Source: Prochlorococcus sp. AG-418-K17 (GTDB taxonomy: Bacteria; Cyanobacteriota; Cyanobacteriia; PCC-6307; Cyanobiaceae). From it: 64,000 bases of DNA. Position 1 is the first letter of the stretch; the number at the start of each line of letters is the position of its first letter. Both the position numbers and the translations under genes were made by a program. The notes beneath the pieces are model-generated. The model was not told where the DNA came from. It was given only the letters and a program-made list of their open reading frames with translations, and ran no database searches. The stretch is from positions 1 to 64,000 of the forward strand of contig QCMD01000006.1 in NCBI GenBank assembly GCA_003214055.1, given 5' to 3'. Shown here one piece after another: positions 13,558 to 22,136 of this stretch.

Positions 13558-14373
13558 TTGTCGGAAAACACTCGTACAATCTTAATTTGCTCCGGTAAGG
13601 GTGGAGTTGGCAAAACTACCTTAACTGCAAATCTTGGTATTGCTCTTGCAAACAGCGGGGCTTCAACAGCAGTTTTAGACGCAGATTTTGGTTTAAGAAA
13701 TTTAGATCTTCTTTTAGGTTTAGAGAATCGTATTATTTACACAGCCCAGGATGTCCTCGATAAGAATTGCCGCCTTGATCAAGCACTAGTTAGACATAAA
13801 AAAGAACCCAACTTAGCTCTTTTACCTGCCGGTGATCCAAGAATGTTGGATTGGATGAAACCTAAAGACATGAAAGAAATCAGTCAACTTTTAAGTGAGA
13901 AGTTTGATTTCGTTTTAGTTGATTGTCCAGCTGGAGTAGAAGATGGTTTTAAAAATGCTCTTGCAGCATGTAAAGAAGCTATTGTTGTTACCAACCCTGA
14001 ATTATCTGCAGTGCGTGATGCAGATAGAGTAATTGGAATCTTGAATACATCTGATATTGAGCCAATTCAACTAGTAATAAATAGAGTTCGACCTAATATG
14101 ATGGCTAGTCAAGAAATGTTATCCGTAGAAGATGTTCAAAGTATTCTATCGTTACCCTTACTAGGTATTGTCTTAGAGGATGAGCAAGTGATAATTAGTA
14201 CTAATAGAGGAGAACCATTAACCCTTACTGAAAGCAAATCTCCTGCTAAAAAATGCTACTTAAACGTTTCTCAAAGACTTATAGGTAAAGATGTACCAAT
14301 TATTGATCCTAAAAATGAAGGCAAAAGCTTGAAAGATAAGTTTATAAGATTAATGCAAACAAAGATTTTTTAA
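13558..14373 (+). CDS. minD: Septum site-determining ATPase MinD
   Basis: The start is a TTG at 13558 that places the deviant Walker A motif KGGVGKTT at residues 14-21, as in all MinD proteins. Other signatures are LDADFGLRNLDLLLG, the DCPAGVEDGF Walker B region, and a C-terminal amphipathic tail (KDKFIRLMQTKIF) that would anchor ATP-bound MinD to membrane. MinD recruits MinC and is displaced by MinE, setting the division plane. It is 271 residues, normal for the family, and 3 bp before minE. Confidence 0.97.
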   Translation: MSENTRTILICSGKGGVGKTTLTANLGIALANSGASTAVLDADFGLRNLDLLLGLENRIIYTAQDVLDKNCRLDQALVRHKKEPNLALLPAGDPRMLDWMKPKDMKEISQLLSEKFDFVLVDCPAGVEDGFKNALAACKEAIVVTNPELSAVRDADRVIGILNTSDIEPIQLVINRVRPNMMASQEMLSVEDVQSILSLPLLGIVLEDEQVIISTNRGEPLTLTESKSPAKKCYLNVSQRLIGKDVPIIDPKNEGKSLKDKFIRLMQTKIF

Positions 14374-14376
14374 AAA

Positions 14377-14694
14377 ATGATGACTCTCAGAGACCTTATA
14401 AACAAATTACTTGGCAGACAAACAGCCAGCGCAAACACAGCGAGAGAAAGATTACAACTCGTATTAGCTCATGACAGAGTTGATATGAGTACTTTAACAA
14501 CAGATCTTTTAGACAAAATGAGAAAAGAAATACTTGATGTTGTTGCCAAGTATGTTGAGATTGACTTTGAGGAGGTAGCAGTCAGTTTAGAAACAGAAGA
14601 TAGAATGACTGCATTGGTTGCTAATTTACCAATAAAAAGAACTATTTCAGGAGAAATTCAATTTAAAAAAAATGAGAAAAACAAAAAAAAATAA
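14377..14694 (+). CDS. minE: Cell division topological specificity factor MinE
   Basis: This 105-residue protein shows the anti-MinCD segment ([16 protein letters not shown], about residues 22-37) and the C-terminal topological specificity domain with [13 protein letters not shown]. MinE stimulates MinD ATPase activity to drive its redistribution. The start codon is one of two adjacent ATGs (14377 or 14380), so the first residue is uncertain. The last eleven residues are very Lys/Asn-rich. It ends the minCDE cluster 65 bp before tRNA-Thr. Confidence 0.96.
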   Translation: MMTLRDLINKLLGRQTASANTARERLQLVLAHDRVDMSTLTTDLLDKMRKEILDVVAKYVEIDFEEVAVSLETEDRMTALVANLPIKRTISGEIQFKKNEKNKKK

Positions 14695-14726
14695 TAAATT
14701 TTAAAAAGCTAAAAAAATACCTAGAA

Positions 14727-14754
14727 TTGTCCCTTCTTAATTGTAGGATATTAT
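14727..14754 (+). promoter_or_regulatory. Candidate promoter of tRNA-Thr
   Basis: TTGTCC and TATTAT are separated by 16 nt, and the -10 box ends 4 bp before the mature tRNA 5' end. Transcription would then begin at or just before the tRNA, requiring little 5' trimming. Based on consensus match and placement only. Confidence 0.5.
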
Positions 14755-14758
14755 TTAA

Positions 14759-14830
14759 GCCGGCTTAGCTCAGCGGTAGAGCAGCGCTTTTGTAAAGCGA
14801 AGGTCATCAGTTCAAATCTGTTAGCCGGCA
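14759..14830 (+). tRNA. tRNA-Thr (anticodon TGT)
   Basis: A 72-nt cloverleaf starts GCCGGCTTAGCTCAGCGG and closes with AGCCGGC plus discriminator A. The anticodon loop TTTGTAA reads TGT. CCA is not encoded. It is followed 3 bp later by the convergent end of a tiny minus-strand gene. Confidence 0.96.
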
Positions 14831-14833
14831 TTT

Positions 14834-15001
14834 TTATAATCTTGAATTATTTTTTGCTGAAAAGAAAAAAATAAATATTGAAAGCAGTATTAAAGGTAAA
14901 AATTTTATTTCAATTAGGTGAGTTAAAAAATTAACTAAAGGATGAAACAGCCAATAATTAAAAAATTGGATAATCAAAACTATGAATAACAAAATAAACA
15001 T
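14834..15001 (-). CDS. Small two-helix membrane protein, unknown function
   Basis: This 55-residue reading frame begins with ATG 2 bp after the stop of the tsaC-like gene and ends 3 bp before the tRNA-Thr 3' end. It encodes two hydrophobic stretches (about residues 2-20 and 33-48) separated by a short polar loop, ending in a basic tail (SAKNNSRL). Tight spacing after tsaC, an ATG start and the filling of an otherwise empty gap support a real gene. I do not recognise the family, and AT-rich DNA can produce spurious hydrophobic frames, so confidence is moderate. Confidence 0.5.
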   Translation of the reverse strand: MFILLFIVLIIQFFNYWLFHPLVNFLTHLIEIKFLPLILLSIFIFFFSAKNNSRL

Positions 15002-15003
15002 AT

Positions 15004-15582
15004 CTAAATTGCTTTAAATGAAACTGCTCCTTTTCTAATTAATTTCCACTTTCCATTTTTTGTCCAAGAAATTATAGTACTTGCACTACCACTACAAATC
15101 GTCCAAGGAATGGGTCCTAAGATGTCTACATTTGGTAATTCGAATGAAGTACCTTCTGCTGTAATTGAACCAGATGTTCCTGAGACATTAGCGCTCGAAG
15201 TTAAAAGAGGACCGGTTACCTCTAAAAGAGATTTAGCGGTTTGCGAATTTGGAATTCTCAAACCCAAGGTCAAATCGTAACTGGTTGAAGTATGTTTCTT
15301 TCCCTCGGAGACAGGAATAATTATTGTTAAAGGACCAGGCCAATATTTTGAAGCAATATTTAGAAAATCCTCTCTTACAGATTCATGAACATAATCTATT
15401 AATTCATTAATGCTTGAACCCATTAAAATTAAAGGTTTATTTTTTTTTCTTTTTTTGATTTGATAAATAACTGCTGAAAACTCAGGAAAGCATCCAATTG
15501 CAGGTAAAGTATCTGTCTGAAAAATTATAGGTAAGCCAATTTTAAGTTTTTCTAATGCTGATTTATTATCTACTACATTCAT
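15004..15582 (-). CDS. YrdC/Sua5-family threonylcarbamoyl-AMP synthase
   Basis: The 192-residue product shows the YrdC fold: IFQTDTLPAIGCFPE near the N-terminus, IKKRKKNKPLILMGSS, YWPGPLTIIIPV, LGLRIPNS and LLTSSANVSGTSG. This enzyme makes threonylcarbamoyl-AMP from Thr, bicarbonate and ATP for the t6A37 modification of ANN-decoding tRNAs. The usual KR..KP motif is slightly altered but present. It follows prmC by 21 bp in the same direction, so two translation-quality genes sit together. Confidence 0.88.
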   Translation of the reverse strand: MNVVDNKSALEKLKIGLPIIFQTDTLPAIGCFPEFSAVIYQIKKRKKNKPLILMGSSINELIDYVHESVREDFLNIASKYWPGPLTIIIPVSEGKKHTSTSYDLTLGLRIPNSQTAKSLLEVTGPLLTSSANVSGTSGSITAEGTSFELPNVDILGPIPWTICSGSASTIISWTKNGKWKLIRKGAVSFKAI

Positions 15583-15603
15583 TAAACTTTAATTGATGAC
15601 AAT

Positions 15604-16470
15604 CTATTTATATCTTCCTATCGTAAATCTTCCAATACCAGCAAAATCTTTTAATACTTCTACAAATTTGAATCTATTTTTGATAAATAATTTCTTGACT
15701 ACTTCCCCTTGATCAAAGTGATTTTCAATTATTAGCCATCCGTGTTCTTTTAAATAAAAAGGAGCCTTTTTTACTATTTCCCTAATATGATCCAACCCAT
15801 CTTCTCCGCCAAATAGAGAAATTTTAGGCTCAAAATTTTTTACTCCCTTGGGTAAAGCTTCATAGACATCTTTAGGAATATAAGGTGGGTTTGAAATAAC
15901 AATATCTAGCTTTCCTTTGAAATTGTTTAGAGGATTCCACCAATCTCCACAACAAAAACTCAAATTAGATTTATTACAAAAACTATTGAAATTTGAGGTC
16001 GCGATGGCAATTGCATCTTTATCAATATCGGTGGCAATACCAACCCAAAGAGGATTAGCCAAAGCAAGAGCAATAGCAACTGCTCCGGAACCTGTTCCTA
16101 GTTCAGCAAAGAATAATTTTTGTGGATTTTTTACAATTTTTTTTTGAACAATATCGATAATAAGTTCCGTTTCTGGTCTTGGTATAAGAACTTTCCTTGA
16201 AACTTTGATTTTTAGATCTCTCCAATATGTATAGCCACAAAGATACTGTATAGGTGTCAGTTTGCTTAAGTGATCTTCCCAAAGAGATTCTATTAAATTT
16301 AAATTGTTTATATAAATATTATTTTGATCATTTATTTTAGCTTTGTTGAGCGTACACTGTGTTACCCCACCAACTGATTCGAGTAGGAGGGAAAATGACG
16401 GTTTCTCTCCACCTTTTGACAATTGCTTTTTTTCCCACAATAAGAAGTCTTTTGCAGAAAGCGTAGGCAT
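15604..16470 (-). CDS. prmC: Peptide chain release factor glutamine methyltransferase (PrmC/HemK)
   Basis: PrmC methylates the glutamine of the GGQ motif in release factors. The 288-residue protein has a helical N-terminal domain and a SAM-binding Rossmann domain with ELGTGSG at 123-129 and the catalytic NPPY motif at 194-197. The preceding PIQYLCGYTYWRDLKIKV and RPETE motifs are family markers. It is upstream of the tsaC-like gene and downstream of psbM on the same strand. Confidence 0.95.
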   Translation of the reverse strand: MPTLSAKDFLLWEKKQLSKGGEKPSFSLLLESVGGVTQCTLNKAKINDQNNIYINNLNLIESLWEDHLSKLTPIQYLCGYTYWRDLKIKVSRKVLIPRPETELIIDIVQKKIVKNPQKLFFAELGTGSGAVAIALALANPLWVGIATDIDKDAIAIATSNFNSFCNKSNLSFCCGDWWNPLNNFKGKLDIVISNPPYIPKDVYEALPKGVKNFEPKISLFGGEDGLDHIREIVKKAPFYLKEHGWLIIENHFDQGEVVKKLFIKNRFKFVEVLKDFAGIGRFTIGRYK

Positions 16471-16481
16471 TAATTTTCAAA

Positions 16482-16634
16482 TTAACCCTTTGGGCCAAGC
16501 TTTCCTTTACTAGAATCTGAATAAAAACTAGATTTTTCTCCGTCTTGTGTTGAAATAAATAAACCGATGAGAAAAATTGTTGGCACTCCTACGAAAAGGA
16601 GACTAGCTACAAAACCAAAATTTGTTGTTTCCAT
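16482..16634 (-). CDS. psbM: Photosystem II protein M (PsbM)
   Basis: This 50-residue frame starts METTNFGFVASLLFVGVPTI and continues IFLIGLFIST, the single transmembrane helix typical of PsbM, followed by a polar tail ending in GKLGPKG. PsbM lies at the PSII dimer interface. The C-terminal tail is longer than in many plant PsbM proteins, which I recall as usual in marine picocyanobacteria. It lies 11 bp upstream of the prmC start on the same strand. Confidence 0.92.
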   Translation of the reverse strand: METTNFGFVASLLFVGVPTIFLIGLFISTQDGEKSSFYSDSSKGKLGPKG

Positions 16635-16735
16635 TTAATAAACTTCCAAATAAGTATCTAAACTATAAACATTTAAATGGAAATAAAGTGGAAAAATCAA
16701 TAAATATGTATATGTGATTAACAGTCTTAAACAAT

Positions 16736-17098
16736 TTAGCGAGGTAATTTTTTATTATTATTGGATTCCCTTAGTTCATCAATATTTGAGGGGGGCGACT
16801 GAGGTTTTGTAAGTATGACGGAAGATGATTTAACAAGAGTTTGGCATGCAAGTCTCCAATTTTCCGGTCTATTTTTCAGCTTTTCTTCCTCAACAACAGT
16901 TAAGGGGCTTAAAGAATTATTATTTCCCCCTTCAACTGAAACGAAACAAGTACTACATTGGCCCGCTCCCCCGCAGTTACCAAGAATTCCTTTGAGGCCA
17001 TAAAGCTGTAATTTCTCTTTTATCACTAAATCTCGTAAATTTTCTCCTGGTTGACATTGGACGTCGATACCCTCTCTAATGAATCTGATAGTTGCCAT
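16736..17098 (-). CDS. [2Fe-2S] ferredoxin
   Basis: The 120-residue protein has a plant-type beta-grasp ferredoxin fold with cluster ligands Cys42, Cys48, Cys51 (CX5CX2C) and Cys85. The first Cys spacing differs slightly from the classic CX4CX2C of PetF, so this is probably a divergent ferredoxin, not the main photosynthetic one. The C-terminal ~30 residues are polar and unrelated to the fold. It is divergent from psbB (222 bp). Pairing a ferredoxin with psbB is, to my knowledge, conserved in cyanobacteria; its partner is unknown. Confidence 0.85.
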   Translation of the reverse strand: MATIRFIREGIDVQCQPGENLRDLVIKEKLQLYGLKGILGNCGGAGQCSTCFVSVEGGNNNSLSPLTVVEEEKLKNRPENWRLACQTLVKSSSVILTKPQSPPSNIDELRESNNNKKLPR

Positions 17099-17320
17099 TT
17101 TTGTAGTTATTTTTCTTATTTTGGCGCTTTACTTTGAGAATTGTGACCAAAATATTACCAATTTTTAGTCTTAAATTCGCTGAAACTTAAGTCTTAGAAA
17201 AGGATTTAGGCATTTTTTGCAAGAAAATAAATTTATTTACAAAAATCCCTCAAAGGCTAAAAAACCCTTACTATCGTGATGTTTAGCTGTTTATTCAGCA
17301 TAGTTACTAGAAATTAACCG

Positions 17321-18844
17321 ATGGGATTGCCTTGGTATAGAGTTCACACAGTAGTTATTAACGACCCAGGTCGGCTACTAGCTGTGCATCTCATGCATAC
17401 TGCATTATTAGCCGGCTGGGCCGGTTCTATGGCTCTTTATGAACTAGCCATTTTCGATCCTTCTGATGCCGTTCTCAATCCAATGTGGAGACAGGGAATG
17501 TACGTCATGCCATTTATGGCAAGATTAGGTATCACAAGTAGTTGGAATGGATGGGATATTACAGGTGCTACTGGAGTAGATCCAGGATTCTGGAGTTTTG
17601 AAGGGGTTGCTGCAGCTCACATAGTATTCAGTGGATTATTGATGTTGGCTTCAATTTGGCACTGGACTTACTGGGATTTAGATTTATGGGAAGATTCAAG
17701 AACAGGGGAACCAGCGCTTGATTTACCAAGAATTTTTGGAATTCATCTACTATTAGCAGGTCTTACATGTTTTGGATTTGGTGCATTTCATTGTGCAAAT
17801 GTAGGTATTTGGGTTTCTGATCCCTATGGATTAACAGGTCATGTTGAGCCAGTTGCTCCATCATGGGGGGTAGATGGATTTAACCCATTCAACCCTGGAG
17901 GTATAGTTGCTAATCACATTGCAGCAGGCTTAATGGGTATCATTGGTGGAATTTTTCATATCACTAATAGGCCGGGAGAAAGACTTTATAGAGCTTTAAA
18001 ATTAGGAAGTCTAGAAGGTGTACTCGCAAGTGCTTTAGCAGCCGTCCTATTTGTATCTTTCGTTGTTGCAGGAACTATGTGGTACGGATCAGCCACCACT
18101 CCAGTTGAATTGTTCGGCCCTACAAGATATCAATGGGACTCTGGTTATTTCAAAACTGAAATTAATAGAAGAGTTCAATCAGCTATTGACAATGGAGCTA
18201 CTAGGGAAGAAGCATATGCTTCGATTCCAGAAAAATTAGCATTTTACGATTATGTAGGTAACAGTCCTGCAAAAGGTGGATTATTTAGAGTCGGAGCTCT
18301 TGTCAATGGTGATGGTCTTCCAACAGGTTGGCAAGGCCACATTACATTTCAAGATAAAGAAGGTAATGATTTAGAGGTAAGAAGGATACCAAACTTCTTT
18401 GAAAATTTCCCTGTCATCCTCGAAGATAAAGAAGGAAATGTTAGAGCTGATATTCCATTTAGAAGAGCAGAAGCGAAGTACTCTTTTGAACAAACAGGTA
18501 TCACAGCAACTATTTACGGCGGAGATCTAAGTGGTCAAACATTTACAGATCCTGCAGTAGTAAAAAGATTAGCTAGAAAAGCTCAATTAGGAGAGGCTTT
18601 CAAGTTTGACAGGGAAACCTACAAATCAGATGGTGTATTCCGAAGTTCTCCAAGAGCTTGGTTTACATACGCTCACTTATGTTTTGGTTTACTTTTCCTC
18701 TTCGGTCATTGGTGGCATGCTTCAAGAACTCTTTATAGAGATTCCTTTGCTGGTATCGATGCTGAAATTGGTGATCAAGTTGAATTTGGTCTATTTAAGA
18801 AACTTGGTGACGAAACCACTAGAAGAATCCCAGGAAGGGTTTAA
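17321..18844 (+). CDS. psbB: Photosystem II CP47 chlorophyll-binding protein (PsbB)
   Basis: The 507-residue protein begins [35 protein letters not shown] and has six transmembrane helices with chlorophyll-ligating His pairs, a large lumenal loop between helices V and VI (about 260-440), and a conserved tail. CP47 is an inner antenna of PSII. The ATG start is fixed by the universal MGLPWYRVH beginning. A TACTAT at 17269-17274 is a plausible -10 but no clear -35 sits at normal spacing. psbT follows after 23 bp as usual. Confidence 0.99.
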   Translation: MGLPWYRVHTVVINDPGRLLAVHLMHTALLAGWAGSMALYELAIFDPSDAVLNPMWRQGMYVMPFMARLGITSSWNGWDITGATGVDPGFWSFEGVAAAHIVFSGLLMLASIWHWTYWDLDLWEDSRTGEPALDLPRIFGIHLLLAGLTCFGFGAFHCANVGIWVSDPYGLTGHVEPVAPSWGVDGFNPFNPGGIVANHIAAGLMGIIGGIFHITNRPGERLYRALKLGSLEGVLASALAAVLFVSFVVAGTMWYGSATTPVELFGPTRYQWDSGYFKTEINRRVQSAIDNGATREEAYASIPEKLAFYDYVGNSPAKGGLFRVGALVNGDGLPTGWQGHITFQDKEGNDLEVRRIPNFFENFPVILEDKEGNVRADIPFRRAEAKYSFEQTGITATIYGGDLSGQTFTDPAVVKRLARKAQLGEAFKFDRETYKSDGVFRSSPRAWFTYAHLCFGLLFLFGHWWHASRTLYRDSFAGIDAEIGDQVEFGLFKKLGDETTRRIPGRV

Positions 18845-18867
18845 AGTAAATTTTATTAATTATTCTC

Positions 18868-18966
18868 ATGGAAGCTTTTGCCTACGTTTTAATTCTAACT
18901 CTCGCAGTAGTTACTCTATTTTTTGCTGTCGCATTTAGAGACCCACCTAAATTTGATAGAAAATAA
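18868..18966 (+). CDS. psbT: Photosystem II protein T (PsbT)
   Basis: A 32-residue product, [20 protein letters not shown] followed by [12 protein letters not shown], is the single-helix PsbT with its typical RDPPK tail. It stabilises the PSII dimer near CP47 and the acceptor side. It lies 23 bp after psbB and before a strong terminator, so psbB-psbT form a closed unit. Confidence 0.96.
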   Translation: MEAFAYVLILTLAVVTLFFAVAFRDPPKFDRK

Positions 18967-18982
18967 AATAGAAAAAGACTTG

Positions 18983-19013
18983 AAACCCTCTTAATTTAAG
19001 AGGGTTTTTTTTT
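18983..19013 (+). terminator. Terminator of psbB-psbT
   Basis: ACCCTCTT (18985-18992) pairs with AAGAGGGT (18998-19005) around a 5-nt AT loop, followed by nine T residues. This is a classic intrinsic terminator placed 17 bp after the psbT stop. Confidence 0.9.
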
Positions 19014-19076
19014 AGCTACTTTTCAGAATTGTGATATTAATCTAGTATTAGTAATACATATTGCTTTATTTTGTAG

Positions 19077-19556
19077 ATGCAGTGTCCAACCTGTCAAAAC
19101 ACAGATAGTAGAGTTTTGGAATCAAGATCTGCTGATACTGGCAAAAGTGTCCGGAGAAGAAGAGAGTGTTTAAATTGCAGTTTTAGATTTACAACTTATG
19201 AAAGGGTCGAATCAATGCCAATTTCTGTTATCAAAAAAGATGGAAGCAGAGAACTTTTTAATAAAGATAAATTAGTTACAGGAATATCAAGAGCATGTGA
19301 AAAAACAACCTTTACAAGTGAAGCTATTATAAATTTTGTTGATGGAATTGAATCACAAATCAACCAAGAATCTTGTAAGGATATAAAATCCTCTCAAATT
19401 GGAGAACTAATACTAAAAAGTTTGAGGAAAGAAAACGAAGTAGCTTACATACGATATGCATCGGTTTATAGGAAATTTAATGGAGTAAAAGATTTTATCG
19501 CTACTCTTGAATCTTTAAAAGGTAGTTCAAAAAATGAATTAGCTTCAATTTTATAA
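19077..19556 (+). CDS. nrdR: Transcriptional repressor NrdR
   Basis: The 159-residue protein has an N-terminal zinc ribbon (Cys3, Cys6, Cys31, Cys34) with the family signature [19 protein letters not shown], then an ATP-cone domain (about 49-139). NrdR senses (d)ATP and represses ribonucleotide reductase genes by binding NrdR boxes. No nrd gene is in this window, so targets are elsewhere. It lies between psbT and the S1 gene with separate flanking gaps. Confidence 0.97.
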   Translation: MQCPTCQNTDSRVLESRSADTGKSVRRRRECLNCSFRFTTYERVESMPISVIKKDGSRELFNKDKLVTGISRACEKTTFTSEAIINFVDGIESQINQESCKDIKSSQIGELILKSLRKENEVAYIRYASVYRKFNGVKDFIATLESLKGSSKNELASIL

Positions 19557-19663
19557 AATTAAGCATATCAAAGTGTAGAATATATATCAAAATAAAATTG
19601 TTGTTGGTTTGCAGGCTGATAACATTCCTTTCTAACTACCTAAGGTAGTCTGCGATTTAAAAA

Positions 19664-20755
19664 ATGAGCGAAATTTCTTCCCAAACTGTAAAAGAAAATT
19701 CTGAAGATAAAGAAGTCAAAAACTCCTCTGAACTGGAAAATAATACAGATTCTTCGATAGAAGAAAATTTATCATATGAACAAAAGGACATACCATCAGC
19801 GGATTCGTCATCTAGTAGAAAGAATACCGACTTTGAAAATGCAGGTTTTACACAAGAAGAATTTGCATCGCTACTAGGAAAATATGACTATAATTTTAAA
19901 CCTGGTGATTTAGTTAAGGGAACAGTTTTTGCGCTTGAGCCAAAAGGGGCAATGATAGATATTGGAGCAAAGACAGCTGCTTTTATGCCTGTACAAGAAG
20001 TATCCATTAATAGAGTTGAAGGTCTAAATGATGTTTTACAACCTTCTGAAAGTAGAGAGTTTTTTATAATGAGTGAGGAAAATGAAGATGGTCAATTAGC
20101 TCTATCCATTAGAAGAATTGAGTATCAAAGAGCTTGGGAAAGGGTTAGACAGTTACAAAAAGAAGATGCAACGATTTATTCTGAAGTTTTTGCCACAAAC
20201 CGAGGTGGTGCATTAGTAAGAGTTGAGGGTTTGAGAGGTTTTATACCAGGTTCCCACATCAGTGCCAGGAAAATAAAAGATGACCTAGAGGGTGAATATT
20301 TACCATTAAAGTTTTTAGAAGTTGACGAAGAAAGAAACAGATTAGTTTTAAGTCACAGAAGAGCTCTAGTTGAGAAAAAAATGAACAGGCTAGAAGTTGG
20401 GGAAGTAGTTATAGGTAACGTTAAAGGAATAAAGCCTTACGGAGCTTTTATAGATATTGGTGGAGTAAGTGGCCTTTTACACATTTCAGAAATCAGTCAT
20501 GAGCATATTGAAACACCTCATAATGTTCTCAATGTGAATGATCAAATGAAGGTAATGATTATTGATTTAGATTCAGAAAGAGGAAGGATCTCACTGTCTA
20601 CTAAAGCTCTTGAACCTGAACCTGGAGATATGTTAACTGACCCGCAGAAAGTTTTTAACAAAGCAGAGGAAATGGCTGCCAAATATAAGCAAATGCTGTT
20701 TGAACAAACAGATGATAATGAGGAGTTAACAATGGCTGCCACCGAAACAGTTTAA
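19664..20755 (+). CDS. rpsA: 30S ribosomal protein S1
   Basis: At 363 residues this is the cyanobacterial/plastid-type S1 with three S1 RNA-binding domains (roughly 84-155, 173-240 and 258-328), compared with six in enterobacteria. The last repeat has the clear GNVKGIKPYGAFIDIGGVSGLLHISEIS pattern. The first ~70 residues are acidic, Ser/Glu-rich and probably disordered. S1 helps mRNA bind the 30S subunit. Cyanobacteria can carry a second S1 paralogue elsewhere, so the copy designation (rps1a) is not certain. Confidence 0.94.
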   Translation: MSEISSQTVKENSEDKEVKNSSELENNTDSSIEENLSYEQKDIPSADSSSSRKNTDFENAGFTQEEFASLLGKYDYNFKPGDLVKGTVFALEPKGAMIDIGAKTAAFMPVQEVSINRVEGLNDVLQPSESREFFIMSEENEDGQLALSIRRIEYQRAWERVRQLQKEDATIYSEVFATNRGGALVRVEGLRGFIPGSHISARKIKDDLEGEYLPLKFLEVDEERNRLVLSHRRALVEKKMNRLEVGEVVIGNVKGIKPYGAFIDIGGVSGLLHISEISHEHIETPHNVLNVNDQMKVMIIDLDSERGRISLSTKALEPEPGDMLTDPQKVFNKAEEMAAKYKQMLFEQTDDNEELTMAATETV

Positions 20756-20824
20756 TTTTAAAACTATTAAAAAGAAATTAATCTCAAATTTCTTAAAAAA
20801 AATGATTTTATAAATCTTCTTAAT

Positions 20825-20855
20825 TTACATTTATTGATTATAGTCAACAATGTAA
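20825..20855. promoter_or_regulatory. Nested inverted repeat upstream of metK
   Basis: TTACATT (20825-20831) and AATGTAA (20849-20855) form an outer perfect inverted repeat, and TTGA/TCAA (20834-20837 and 20844-20847) form an inner one around TTATAG. It lies 32 bp before the metK ATG, and could be an operator for a dimeric regulator or a small RNA hairpin in the metK leader. There is no T run, so it does not look like a terminator of the S1 gene. Confidence 0.4.
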
Positions 20856-20887
20856 TTTAGGATGAATCAATAATTTTTGAAATTTAT

Positions 20888-22129
20888 ATGAGTGATTTCA
20901 TTTTTACTTCTGAATCTGTAACTGAAGGTCATCCAGATAAAATATGTGATCAAATAAGTGACGCAGTTTTAGATGCTCTTCTGACTGAAGACCCAGATAG
21001 TAGAGTTGCATGTGAAACAGTTGTAAATACTGGTCTTTGTTTACTTACAGGAGAAATAACTTCTAAAGCAAAGATTGACTACATCAAGCTTGTAAGAAAT
21101 GTAATTAAAACAATTGGATATGAAAGTTCAAGGGCAGGTGGCTTTGACGCTAATAGTTGCGCTGTGTTAGTTGCTCTTGACGAACAATCGCCAGATATAT
21201 CTCAAGGGGTAGATGAAGCAGATGATATTAATGACGATTTGGAGAATAATACTGGAGCAGGAGACCAAGGAATAATGTTTGGATACGCATGTGATGAGAC
21301 TCCTGAAATGATGCCACTCCCAATTAGCCTGGCTCATAGATTAGCAAGACAACTTGCCAAAGTAAGACATGAAAAAGTGCTTGATTACCTTTTACCCGAC
21401 GGAAAAACTCAAGTAAGTATTGACTATAAAGCAGGTGCTCCAATTTCAATAAATACAATATTAATTTCTACTCAGCACATCGCTGAGATAGATGGAATTA
21501 CAAATGAGGAAGAAATACGCAAAAGGATAAAGGAAGATTTATGGACGAATGTTGTTTTACCAGCGACCGAAGATTTATCAATTAAACCGACTTATAATGG
21601 GACAAGATTCCTAGTAAACCCAACAGGTAAATTTGTTGTAGGAGGACCTCAAGGAGATGCTGGACTGACTGGTAGAAAAATAATTGTAGATACTTATGGC
21701 GGTTATGCAAGACATGGAGGCGGTGCCTTTTCTGGTAAAGACCCCACAAAAGTTGATAGGTCTGCTGCTTATGCAGCTCGTTATGTCGCTAAAAGTATTA
21801 TTAAATCAAAATTAGCAAAAAAAGCTGAAGTTCAATTGAGTTATGCAATTGGGGTTGCCAAACCAATTTCAATTCTTGTGGAAACATTTGGCACTAGTAC
21901 TATATCTGAATCTAATTTGACAAATTTAATAAAAAATAACTTTGATTTAAGGCCTGAAGCAATAATTAAAGAATTTGATTTAAGAAATCTGCCAAAAAGG
22001 ATGGGAGGCGAATTCTTTAGAAAAACAGCTTCTTATGGACATTTTGGAAGAAATGATCTGAATTTACCTTGGGAAAATGTGGATCAAAAAGCAAAACAGC
22101 TAATAGATGCTTCAAAAGAATTCTTATAA
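20888..22129 (+). CDS. metK: S-adenosylmethionine synthetase (MetK)
   Basis: MetK makes SAM from methionine and ATP. The 413-residue protein starts with [24 protein letters not shown] (ATP-site His), has the [12 protein letters not shown] motif and the P-loop-like [19 protein letters not shown] segment. Length and all three domains are normal for bacteria. It is 132 bp after the S1 gene and 7 bp before the sugar kinase. SAM from here feeds, among many others, chlorophyll and cobalamin methylations. Confidence 0.98.
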   Translation: MSDFIFTSESVTEGHPDKICDQISDAVLDALLTEDPDSRVACETVVNTGLCLLTGEITSKAKIDYIKLVRNVIKTIGYESSRAGGFDANSCAVLVALDEQSPDISQGVDEADDINDDLENNTGAGDQGIMFGYACDETPEMMPLPISLAHRLARQLAKVRHEKVLDYLLPDGKTQVSIDYKAGAPISINTILISTQHIAEIDGITNEEEIRKRIKEDLWTNVVLPATEDLSIKPTYNGTRFLVNPTGKFVVGGPQGDAGLTGRKIIVDTYGGYARHGGGAFSGKDPTKVDRSAAYAARYVAKSIIKSKLAKKAEVQLSYAIGVAKPISILVETFGTSTISESNLTNLIKNNFDLRPEAIIKEFDLRNLPKRMGGEFFRKTASYGHFGRNDLNLPWENVDQKAKQLIDASKEFL

Positions 22130-22136
22130 AGCATGT

